A stretch of DNA of 64,000 bases. Origin: Larix kaempferi (taxonomy: Eukaryota; Streptophyta; Pinopsida; Pinales; Pinaceae). Under the pieces are notes generated by a model. The model was not told the DNA's origin, made no database searches, and saw only the letters and a program-made list of their open reading frames with translations. Both the position numbers and the translations under genes were made by a program. The DNA lies in NCBI GenBank assembly GCA_027924585.1, contig BSBM01000252.1, forward strand, positions 744,001 to 808,000. Direction: 5' to 3'. This document shows positions 47,601 to 57,289 of this stretch, in pieces (position 1 is the first letter of the stretch; each line of letters begins with the position of its first letter).

Positions 47601-48824
47601 TCTCCGCAGTCTCAGAGTACTAACTTGCTTGGTGCTCTATTTGGTCCTAAGTTGTTTATATCCTTACAGTTCTGTCCTCCAGAGTTTAAAGCGTATTCTG
47701 TACAATGTTTAATTGATTCCGGGTGTCAGTTCAACCTTGCAAAAGGAAATGCCATTCCGCATTTTTATTGGGAAAAGAGTCGAGAGTTTGGCTCTGCCAT
47801 TGAAGGTTCCCCTGTATCATTGTCTGGTAAGGTCAAGCATTTCCCTGTACAGCTTTCCGGTGTAAAAAGTGATTTGTCTTTATTTAGATTAGATGTCTTA
47901 AAGGAAGATTGTGTATTAGGTTCAGAGTTTCTGCAAAAGGTCAGCCCATTTTCCATTGATACAAATAAAATGATTTTCTCTTGTACAGTTTTGGGAAAGT
48001 CTATCTCTGTCCCTTTAAGTTTCAGTCTTGTTAATAGGTGTAAGTCCATTCCTCCACAGTCTGTCAATTCTATTAGTTCTATGGCTTTGAATAAGATGGA
48101 TCGCTGCATAGCATATGCAAAAGTTCATGGTGAAAAAGCATTGGCAGCAATAAAAGAGAAACTCCAAAAAGATTGTTGTTCAGAGAGTCCTAATGCATTC
48201 TGGACTTGTGAGAAATATTTCGTTTCTCTGCCTTTCGACCCACTTCAGAAAATAAAGCCCATGAAAGCTTCAACGCGGTTAATGAGTCCCTCTGAAAGAG
48301 AATTCTGTTCAAAAGAAATTCAAGAGCTATTGCAAAAAGGCTTGATTGAGCCATCTAAGAGTCCGTGGGCATGCAGAGCGTTTGTTGTAAACAAACACTC
48401 AGAACAGAAGAGAGGAAAGCCTCAACTGGCAGTCAATGTTAAACCTCTCAATGTTGTTTTACAAAAGGTTAGATACCCACTGCCTGATAAAGCTAGCTTG
48501 CTACAGAAGATTGTAGGCTGCACTATTTTCAGCAAGTTTGATCTCAAATCAGGGTTCTACCAGATAGGCATTGAAGCAAAAGATCGCTTCAAAACAGCCT
48601 TTGTTGTCCCTCATGGACAATATCAATGGAAGGTTTTGCCTTTCGAAATTAATAATGCTCCATCAGAGTTCCAAAAAAGGATGGAGGATATCTCCAGAGA
48701 CATCCCTTGGCTTGTTGTCTTTATTGATGATATTTTAATTTGCTCAAAGAATCTTCAAGATCATCTTAAGCACTTAGAGTTTTTCTATGATCTTGTTTTT
48801 AAACATGGTTTGGTCCTATCTTAA
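47601..48824 (+). pseudogene. Viral aspartic protease and reverse transcriptase
   Basis: In frame with the preceding segment. The protease has 'LIDSGCQFN' (catalytic Asp-Ser-Gly) at about 47,712-47,740. The reverse transcriptase covers the finger motif 'LLQKGLIEPSKSPWACRAF', 'FSKFDLKSGFYQI', 'FEINNAPSEFQ' and the catalytic 'FIDDILICS' (two Asp; Ile-Asp-Asp in place of Tyr-Met/Val-Asp-Asp). TAA at 48,822-48,824 cuts the domain before its end. Confidence 0.9.
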
Positions 48825-50342
48825 TCAAAGATGGAAATAGGGAAAACCGAAATGGATTTCCTTGGTTTTCATATTAAAAAATGACAAGTTATTTTGCAGC
48901 AACATGTGTTGCAATCTTTTGAGCATTTTCCAGATAAAATTTTGGATAAGACACAACTTCAGAGATTTCTGGGAAGTCTGAATTATATAAGGCCCTTCTA
49001 CAGAGGACAAGCAACAGACATCCACTGTCTGCAATAGCGTATGAAAAAGAATCTTGTTGCTTGGTCAAATGAGATGACTTTGGCGGTTCAAACAATAAAG
49101 GCCAAAGTTAAAGAGTTACCAGCCCTTCATCTGCCACAGGGTACTGGTCAATTAATAATTGAAACTGATGCTTCAAACACTACCTGGGGTGGTGTTCTGT
49201 TAGAAAAGATTGATGGCAGAGAGAACATATGTGGCTACGGATCTGGTTCCTTCAAAGCTGCTAAGCTTAACTATCCGAGTAGTCATCAAGAGATTTTGGC
49301 TGTGAAGAAAACGGTTAATCATTTCATTCTGTTTTTAAAGCCTGTTAAGTTTATCATTAGAACTGATTTAAAGATTATGCCAGGGATCTTTAAGAATGAA
49401 AAATTGATGGCTGAAAATAGTAGCCGAATTCTCAAATGGTTTATCTGGCTTTCAAATTTTGATTATGAAATTATTTATAAGCCAGGTTATCTTAATTGTC
49501 TTACTGACATGCTTACTCGTGAGACTGTGCAGCCAGAAAAAGAAGCAGTCAGTTTGAAAATGTTTTCTGTTGGTCAGAGCTCTTCAGGTTCTAAAGATGA
49601 TAAGGGCAAAAGCCCAGCACCAGCAGAATATTCAGAACCCGACTATGTTAGGTTCGAGCCTCGAAACGCATTATTCATGAAGCCCTGGGATGAAAGTTTG
49701 TCCCCCAGTGACAGAAGAGAGCTTCTGGACTATGCAGATCGCCATGCGGCTGAGAAGTATCTCAGTCTGACCTTGATAAAGCAGATTCAGATGAACCTTT
49801 GCAAACTACACATCATGGAGCGCTGGGAGCATTCGGCCTTCAGAGGATTTACTCAGGCCCAAGAAACATTAAGGTGCAGAGAGTTGTGGATTGACTGCAA
49901 TGATGAGAAAGAAGGTCCAATGTGGTATGTGGACGTAGGTGAGGGAAACCTAACCTGGACCTCCTACAATTTGATTCTGCAGTTCTGCAGAGAACAAACA
50001 GCCATTGTCATCTGTGCTGACCCTGGTAATCTCAGGAATAAGAAGTGGTCTGGTTGGACCGAAATCATTTTGGATAAATTCTGCCCCAGACTTGATTGGA
50101 CCGGTCGCCGTGCAAATTTTATATTGCACATGGAAGCTGATATGCAGGTAGCGGATCAAAATAATCTTTGGTTTAAATTTTTATTACGGCATCATGGTGG
50201 CCGTTATACTCCGCTAGAACATACGGTTCAAGTCACCCAAAAATATATCAAACGTGACAGCAAAGGGAACCGTCTTGATACAAAAATACACCGGCGAACT
50301 CTGACTTTGAACTTGCGGGTTGAGTCTATGTTTGCCAGGTAA
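48825..50342 (+). pseudogene. Viral RT end, RNase H and unknown downstream domain
   Basis: Same frame after the TAA. 'GKTEMDFLGFHI' and 'FLGSLNYIRPF' finish the reverse transcriptase, interrupted by TGA at 48,882 and TAG at 49,035. RNase H follows with 'IETDASNTTWGG', 'SSHQEILAVKK', 'RTDLK' and 'YLNCLTDMLTRE', which contain the conserved acidic residues. From about 49,540 to 50,339 a further domain of about 265 residues, rich in Trp and Arg, has phrases such as 'YADRHAAEKYLSL', 'MWYVDVGEGNLTWTSYN' and 'WSGWTEIILDKF'. I do not recognise it. It ends at TAA 50,340-50,342. Confidence 0.85.
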
Positions 50343-50603
50343 TTTATTGGCGAAAGGAATGAAGTCCTGCATGGATCGGATATTGAACAATGCTTCAGCA
50401 CATGGTTGTACCCTCCTCCTGAGTACAAAGAAGATGTCGCTTTGCCCGATGATTCTCAAGATGTCGACTCTCTTCTTGAACAACGAGAGTTAGAAGAATG
50501 CCTCTATGCAGAGGATGGTTTTGATTGCGCTTGTGGCGGTCATCCAGTGGGTCCTCCGGGTAATCCGGAACTGTTCTGCGTATGCAAATCTCGTGATGAC
50601 TAA
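50343..50603 (+). pseudogene. Viral C-terminal tail, cysteine-rich
   Basis: Same frame as the previous segment, separated only by the TAA at 50,340. It encodes about 86 residues: an acidic part, then a Cys cluster of the pattern C-x(n)-C-x-C-x2-H...C-x-C near the end ('FDCACGGHPVG', 'FCVCKSRDD'), which could bind zinc. It ends at TAA 50,601-50,603. Taken with the preceding domain it makes an extension of about 350 residues beyond RNase H. Confidence 0.7.
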
Positions 50604-51149
50604 ATGTAAATATTTATTTTTCTGCTTTCAATAATTGAAGCCGTGGTGGGTCGGTAACAGTAGCTCCACAGTTGTATTTGTCGGGATGTTGTTCCCCGAA
50701 TCTTTCAACACTTTATGGTAGGCCCTATATGTCGGCCATGATGATTTGTCAGATTCCTTTGTAGGTCATAGTTGTCGGCCACTTGTCTTGCCTGTCGGTC
50801 CGGGTCCCCATATGGAACTGCCTTTAAGGGACGAGATAATAATGGTGCGGTCCCACCATTACCCCGGATTCCCTCCTTTTGACTGCTTAGTGCCTGTTCT
50901 TGGTAACCGGATGACCTGCTAGAATGCTATAAAAGAGAGGTCCCGAAGTTCATTTAGGCATTCGAGTCTAATGCATTGAGCTAGTTAAGAGATCTGCAAC
51001 TTAGGAGTCTAGAGCTGAGCTGCTCCAGTAGTTGGAAGCTCTGCGAGTCATAGAGAGTCTGTCCAGAGCCGAAGGTTGTATGCTCTGTTGATTGCCCTCG
51101 TGGTATAATACAGCATCAAAAGACCAAGGTTCGACCTCTGTAAATGTCG
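50604..51149 (+). promoter_or_regulatory. Viral intergenic region with promoter
   Basis: The only sizeable non-coding part of the genome apart from the leader. It holds the TATA box, a presumed transcript start at about 50,958-50,965 and about 190 nt of transcribed leader before the right-hand repeat. I saw no clear AATAAA signal. Confidence 0.65.
50928..50934 (+). promoter_or_regulatory. Viral TATA box (TATAAAA)
   Basis: 'gctataaaagagagg' is the only good TATA element in the intergenic region and lies where the pregenomic RNA promoter is expected. Transcription would run through the right-hand repeat and out into host DNA, since the genome is linear here. Confidence 0.7.
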
Positions 51150-51229
51150 AGTCTGTAAGGTGTGCTAGTAGGCATATCACTGGATCCCCAGGAAGCCTCC
51201 AAGTAGGTTCATCGCTCTGCGAAGTTCTG
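51150..51229 (+). repeat. Terminal direct repeat, right copy (80 bp)
   Basis: See 43,326-43,405. In this copy the hairpin stem is broken by the T-to-A difference. The first base beyond the repeat starts the host duplication TCTAATTTAAG. Confidence 0.9.
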
Positions 51230-51240
51230 TCTAATTTAAG
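51230..51240. repeat. 11-bp target duplication, right copy (TCTAATTTAAG)
   Basis: Identical to 43,315-43,325. No poly(A) or poly(T) tract separates it from the viral end. Confidence 0.8.
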
Positions 51241-51962
51241 AAGATCTATATTTGGCAGGTGCAAAGGCACTTTCAGAATTCCTGTACGCAGCGTTGGCTC
51301 TGTTATTGAGTTCCAGTGTGGATAGCGGATGGGTGGTTTCATTATAAGCAGGTAGCAGTTACATTCCATTGAGATGTGTGGCAGCTATATGTAGACACAT
51401 TAGAGTGCTCATAAGATTTGCGCATGCATTTCTGATGGAGTGCATCCTTCTATGATGTTTCCTCACCTATTCTTGAGATCATGCTCCATACTATTCTTGC
51501 TTTACCCTAACTCATCCTTCTGTAGTGATTTACCAATTCTTACATTTTCCTTGCTAAAGATAGAAAGGTGGGCTTCTAATATTGAGTTGTCTTCACTTTG
51601 GGGTAGGTTTCCTAAAGATGGTGGAGCGCTTGCCTTATAGAGGCATGTGGATGCCTAAGTTGGAGCATAAATCACTATACTTAAAATTTTGTAAGAGATA
51701 CTTCTTATATATACGGAAAAATATTTATATTAGCAACAAGATAAATGAAAATGGAAGGATATATACATTGGAATTTATATCCTCTTTCTTAATGCAACTA
51801 AAACAGCTGAAAATCAAGCCAAGTGGCATGGTCTAACAATTTTGCATCCTTAATCAACAATGATCCTTTTGCCAGCAGTTGCATTTGTACTTTATCTCTC
51901 CATAACTGACAAAAAGCAACCAAAGAACTGACCTCATTTCCAAACACATATTTGCAACGGAG
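51241..51962. other. No gene recognised
   Basis: Right flank of the viral insertion. Open frames here show no recognisable features, and no DDI1 exon was found. Confidence 0.35.
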
Positions 51963-52313
51963 TTACCAGAGAACAAACAGTGCGGAAACTCTTAAACGGT
52001 ACCAAATACCAGCTAGAGAATCCCAAATCCCAAATCTCCCAACAAAACTGCCCTCTAATGCAAATGACCACAAAGAATGCTTGCCAACTATGATGGAACA
52101 TGCTCCCAACAAGACCTCCCAAAAGGGCATTCCCATAAAAAAACGCTTCACTGTTTCTGCCTTTGGACAAGAGAGGCAGAGACCATCATAAAGGCCAGTC
52201 TTGTCCAAATGAGCTTTGGAGGGGAGACCCTGATATATCACCAACCAAGCAAACACCTGGAGTTTATCGGAAACACTTGTAGACCAAACACCATGCAGCC
52301 TCCGAATCCACAT
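51963..52313 (-). mobile_element. LINE reverse-transcriptase C-terminal relic (zf-RVT)
   Basis: The minus-strand frame reads 'VSDKLQVFAWLVIYQGLPSK', then 'CLSCPKAETVKRFF' with further hydrophobic residues. This fits the zinc-binding zf-RVT domain found at the end of plant LINE ORF2 ('K..VF.W......L.....C..C....ET..H.F..C' pattern). Some Cys/His ligands are missing. Only about 115 residues are left; no polymerase core or poly(A) tail is seen. Confidence 0.7.
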
Positions 52314-52675
52314 CTGGGTGCACCTTGCTTTTAATGGGTTCTTGCTATTTTAACCACACTATCTCTCTTGCTATTTTAGTCCCTAGCTGACATTTTAATT
52401 GAAAGAGTTGTGCTCAAGTTCCCTCACTCCCACACTATGCATGCAAGTTATTCTTGGAGCTTTCCCTTAGGAGAATTCTACCTCCCTCCCTTGGCCTATA
52501 TTAGTATGCATCTTGAATTTGATGTGGTCCATCTGTATCCATGGTGGACTGTATAATTATTAGAAGACAGCAACATCTTCAGGAAAGGAATGCTATGATA
52601 GATGTTGTTTTCAGCCTGTTTTCTATGGAATTAATGCATGCATACAAATTTGTTATCCTTGGGGAATTTGATTTG

Positions 52676-53813
52676 GACCTGTTATCACATCCATAGTAGC
52701 TGGGCTACCATGATTGCAGATCAGTTTCCAGTATATTTCTAAGCCAGTCCTTTACATATTTTGATGAGATCAGTTGATGATGAGCAGCATTTTTTATGAT
52801 CACTCCTATGCATTCAGTGGATCCAGAGCTTGTACATTTACAGTCTCATGCCAGGACTGAGCCCCATAACACCAGGTCGGTGACTGAGATAGCCATTCCT
52901 CTATCATCTAGAGCAGATTGATGACAGTGCCCAATTATTTTCAGATGCAGTGCTGCAGTGTGATTCAGGTACTTCAGATCAGGGACTCAGGAATATGATC
53001 CAGCAGGTTTATTTTGGTACATATGGGTTGTTGATGTGCTCTTCCTCTTATCTAGGTAGTTTATGACTGGGGATATTATGATGGTTGTTGGCTCTATCTT
53101 ATGCTTACTTGTTGTTCAGAATAGAAGTGGTTGTTTACTATTAGTAGGAGGTTCTTGTATATACTCGGTCATACCCTTACTCCATTAAGTACTGACTTGT
53201 CCATTCCCTTATTTTAGGGCCTTTGCTATCCATGGCACCATCAGTCATTTTCTTTGTCCATCCGTCATCTTCCAGTTTTGTTTTTATCCCGAATCACACT
53301 TTAGTTAGTGATCTCGAGGACTTCCCCCACCTAGACCTCTGTGTTGGATAGATTCCCAGTTTGCATTGTGTCTCGGCTCTGGAGTGTGTGATTTTAGTCA
53401 CAGTGGTTGTTCTCCTCTAGTCCTCGAAACCAAGTATTCCTACAAACAGTGTTGCTAAACACTAGAGCATCGGATCATAAATGCTATATCTAAGGGATGC
53501 TTAGTCAGCAAAAACAGTGTTGCTAAACACTACCATGCATATCTATATTAACTAGTTAGTGGCCAAGGGACGCGCACTCATCCTTTGTATGATGTAAGGT
53601 CGTTTACCCCTACAGGGCAATAGGGTGGTCACTCCATCGCACCTATGGACAGAGGCGGCCAATGGAGGTCATACCAAGTCGTTATCTGAGGCCCGCCAAG
53701 CTATTCAGGGCACCTGCTCTTGGAGGCTGGCTAGTGAAAATCTATAAAGTGAAATAAATTTTAAATCTTCAATGTGAAAGATGACAAATAAATAAATTGC
53801 TAAAAGGCTGCTT
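52676..53813 (+). repeat. Long diverged repeat, copy 2 (left part)
   Basis: Homologous in order to 1440-2140 (see that entry). It is followed by a repeated phrase 'aacagtgttgctaaacacta' at about 53,446 and 53,515. No coding frame. Interrupted by the MITE at 53,822. Confidence 0.5.
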
Positions 53814-53821
53814 ATCTAGAG
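53814..53821. repeat. 8-bp target duplication, left copy (ATCTAGAG)
   Basis: Matches 54,249-54,256 (CTCTAGAG) at 7 of 8 positions. Confidence 0.6.
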
Positions 53822-54248
53822 CTATGTTGTTGGGAGCGGAGGAGCGGGAGCGGAGTGAAAAGCGAAAAATTTCAAAAGCTCCCATTTTGGGAGTGTTTCG
53901 GGAGCGTTTTTTATATTGTATATATTTTGATATATTTTGATGTATTTATATCTAAAAAACATGTAGGATGTTGAATTAGCTATAGAAAACATGGATTAAA
54001 CCATATAACATCAATCATCTAGTAGTTATAACTTATAACATTATCATCAAATGATTAACCATAACTACTTTTATATGAGCTTGGCAATGAAGGGAGGTAC
54101 CATAACATTGTCATCAAATGATCAACCTAGTATAGGAGCTTTTAGTATTGGAGAGGTAGGGAGCACCTCGGGGCCGCCTTGGGAGCGTTTTGGGAGCGAG
54201 CTTCGGGAGCGGGAGCGAGGGGGTGGGGGGCACTCCCACGCAACATAG
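53822..54248. mobile_element. hAT-type MITE, 427 bp
   Basis: Terminal inverted repeat beginning CTATGTTG at both ends ('ctatgttgttgggagcgg' and the complement of '...actcccacgcaacatag'). Both ends are dense in GGGAGCG motifs (53,832-53,920 and 54,150-54,235), with an AT-rich centre and no transposase. The 8-bp flanking duplication has one mismatch. It shares its terminal octamer with the element at 248-1217 but not the inner motif. Confidence 0.78.
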
Positions 54249-54256
54249 CTCTAGAG
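54249..54256. repeat. 8-bp target duplication, right copy (CTCTAGAG)
   Basis: Counterpart of 53,814-53,821, one mismatch. Confidence 0.6.
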
Positions 54257-55600
54257 TCTATTGGAAGCATTCTCATCACTCTAATGATTTGTAAAACACC
54301 ACCATTCCTCGTGTTATTTTCTATCCAATACATGTATAGGTGGTTCCCCTGGATCCTTCATCCGAGAGATTGCAGTGTTGAGGTCGTTGAGTCCTTCCCC
54401 TAGCCTAACCTTTGTTTTCCACCCTCACCCATGGTTAGCAAATTGTTTAAGTCAGTAATCGAGGATACACTTGAAAATCCTGTTTATAGTAGCTAGTTGC
54501 TTTGATCTATACTTATCTTATTTATATTATTCACATGCTTATGCCAATTAAACATCATTCTATGCTCTAGTCTAGCTACTGACATAATTGAAGGAGCATA
54601 TCATGACCTTTTGTACTTGCAGTAGTAGTTATTTGTGATCTGGATCATTATTTGATCATTCTTGACTTGGCCAACCTAGTTTGACCAAGTCAACCGCAGG
54701 CCCGCAGGGCCCAAGATGAGTTTGGGCAGACAATGGTTGAGATGGTTTATTCATGGCCCATATGTGTCCATTAGATGGTTTCATGCTTCATACAGCCTTT
54801 TCAGATGATGGTTTGATGGATTTTTATGATTATTATTATTTATGGACCATTATTTTTTATTATTCTGGGCATGGATGAGCTTACAGAGGTATCTTTTGAT
54901 GGTCACATGGTGTATGAGTACTCATTCCTAGTGGATTTGAGCATTCTGAGCTCATTGGTGCACTCAGTTATCAATTTCGAGCACTTACAGATGGTGTTAT
55001 TGTCTAATTGCCACTTTTCTCTAGTTTTCCATGCAGAAATGGCCTATCCAACACTTTTACTGGGCATACATGTTCTCCTAGGCCGCTACAAAGGGAGATG
55101 GGGGTCCAGCTAGTCGTTATTACCATATTACCCCATCCCTAGACATTTAGGTGCAGTCAGATTTGTGTCTGGGACACTTGGCAGTGAGTTACATGTATTT
55201 TTGTACTTTCAGAGGTGGTTTTCCGGCAGAGGAATGGCTCATTGAGGAAATCAATTTGGCTTAGTGGGGCAAGGAAATGGCATGAGATTGGTCCGGGATA
55301 TTTTGATGATGATTTCCACACCTTCCAGCACTTGTTTCGGCATCAGTGGGGTCCAAACGTCCCAGTATTCATCATTTTGGGCATTTTATTGTGTATTTTG
55401 AGAGGCCACAATTTGGTCATATGATCACATTATGATGTTATCATGTCATATTATTTGTTATTGTGCCATGGGGCCATGCTAGTGAAGGATATGATTACCT
55501 CCTAGCCCCACCATGTGCTTATCTCATGTGTCTTAGTCACTTATCATGTGGTGCGTCCCCTTTGGACGTTTTAGTGAATGCGCCCTGTTGAGCATAGATT
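54257..55600 (+). repeat. Long diverged repeat, copy 2 (right part)
   Basis: Continues copy 2 after the MITE. It matches 3,000-3,760 in blocks ('ggtgtatgagtac.cat', 'gagcacttacag', 'gtccagct.gt..ttaccatattacccc'). No coding frame supported. Confidence 0.5.
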
Positions 55601-57289
55601 GTCATTGATGACACCCATTAATGACAAAGGAGTGACAAGGGGACAAAGAAGTGGTAAGGGTTGAATACAAATGTAGATGACATGATAACTTGTGCATTGA
55701 AGCCATTAAGGAGTCACAAATATTGATGACATGACATGAATGAGCCAAATGACCCATTATGTGGTCATTTGTGGGTTGACGGGGTCATGGAACCCTTGAC
55801 ACTATATGATCATTGATGGCGCATTGTTGACTGTTGACATGGAACTCTTGAACCCACATACATGATGACTTGATGTACATGTCGTTGAAGCTTATGGATA
55901 TGCATGATATGGTAAAGATGATTGACTAACTTGACATTGCTTAAACTCCTTGAAGTGAAGTCATTTTGACATTTCCTTACAAAAGGCCACAAGCTCATTG
56001 GGCATGGTTATGATGACGTGGAGCCTTTGTAAACCTTACATGTTTAATGAGCACCTGTTAAACATGTGATATGGCAGCCTAGCTGCTATTGACCTAATTC
56101 ATTACGCAAAGTTAACGAATCTAAAGAGTTCAAATTAACACTTTTGAGTAAGGTCGGCCAGCCTGATAAAAGGGGTAAAATCCTAAATATTACAGTCAAA
56201 AATATTAAATTAAAAAGACTTACAAATAGCAGGTCGGCCAGCTAAAACAATTATTTTTCCTCCACAATTTCACATATATATACACGAGTTATTTACACAA
56301 AAGAGCAAGAGAAATTCCTGGGTGAAGTGGAGCTCTGAAATTTTGGGTGTAAAGTGACAGAGGTTGCAGCAGTAATACAAAAGAGCAGCAGTAAGTTATT
56401 CCTCTTTGATTTTTGGGTGGCAGCAGTTGAAGTTTTGGTTGGTGACCTCAGTGCTAAAAGACTGACCCTCTAGGGTATCCGAAAAAGAAGAATTCGGTGG
56501 GGTTTCACTTAGAAATTCGTGTTCTCTCTGAGGAAATTCGGACTGTCATACTGGGATGTCTGCAAATTTCAGGCTCTCTTCTCTCAGCATTTAACTCAGT
56601 TGTTTGATGATGATCTTTCAGTAATATGCCAGTGTCTACAGCAGAAGAAAGCTTATTTGCCTTTATACACAGTGATATAATACACATACATAGACAGAGT
56701 TTGAAGACAATAATGATGCACTCCTATACCCTGTGATGAACACAATGATGGTGATGAATGACTGCCCTAGAAGATGACTGTATAAACATGATCAGACCTT
56801 CATGTTTGACAGACCTTGATGATTGAATATGATTAACTGTATGAAGAGATGAAGATGATGTTGATGCATGACTACTCAGCCAAGACATGACCAGTGACAA
56901 AATAGCCTAGATATGACAAGTTGTATTACAGAAGTTTGACTAGTAGAATGTTACACCTACAGCTATGAAGACCTTGATGATTGATGATTTGACAAGCAGT
57001 ATTGGTGAGCAGACCACGCAGAGTTGCAGTAGTGAAGAATGATGAGCAGTGAAGAGGATGGGCAGCAGCAGTGTATTGAGCAGACCTTAGATGACATTGA
57101 CCTCTTTGACATAACAGTGACACAGTGAACTCATGTGCATGACAGTAATGATTATGTGATGTGACAGGTATCTATATGTGAATACAAGCTCGGCCTTGTA
57201 CTATTTTTGTTAGTTGGATCTGAGAAAAAGACCAAGTTGAGTCTTGGAATAGAAGTTGGTGCTTCTGATTCAGTTGTAGCTGATAATAC
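55601..57289. other. No gene recognised
   Basis: Many short 'gatgacatgatg' and 'cagcagt' type simple phrases, no reading frame with recognisable features. The TATA-like 'atatatatacacgag' near 56,273 and what follows could be an LTR promoter of an old retroelement; not supported further. Confidence 0.3.

Larger units (their letters stand above)
43326..51229 (+). mobile_element. Endogenous caulimovirid (petuvirus/florendovirus-like), unit length plus 80 bp
   Basis: A plant DNA pararetrovirus fixed in the chromosome. It has an 80-bp direct repeat at both ends, a tRNA-Met primer site at 43,603, and one ancestral polyprotein frame (about 43,899-50,603, roughly 2,230 codons). The frame encodes movement protein, coat protein, zinc knuckle, aspartic protease, reverse transcriptase and RNase H, followed by an unrecognised tail. 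A TATA box lies at 50,928. No integrase is present. One circular unit is about 7,824 bp. A single polyprotein with this domain order is the petuvirus/florendovirus plan. The frame is broken by in-frame stops at 45,491, 47,598, 48,822, 48,882, 49,035 and 50,340 and by frame changes at about 44,115-44,150 and 46,490-46,575, so this copy cannot express the full product. Confidence 0.9.

Noticed and set aside
43899-50603. Excess of C-to-T changes as cause of the six viral stops
   Set aside because: Any TAA, TAG or TGA can be derived from CAA, CAG or CGA by C-to-T, so the pattern carries no information without a consensus for comparison.
43326-51229. LTR retrotransposon (Gypsy/Copia) interpretation because of the tRNA-Met site and terminal repeats
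   Set aside because: Terminal repeats are only 80 bp, do not start TG or end CA, and the primer site lies 200 bases inside rather than next to the repeat. A movement protein is present and an integrase is not.
51230-51300. Poly(A) tail marking LINE-mediated insertion of viral RNA
   Set aside because: The viral end passes straight into the duplicated host 11-mer with no A-tract.
51092-51325. Viral or host small gene spanning the right terminal repeat
   Set aside because: The frame crosses the virus-host junction, so it cannot be a conserved gene of either.
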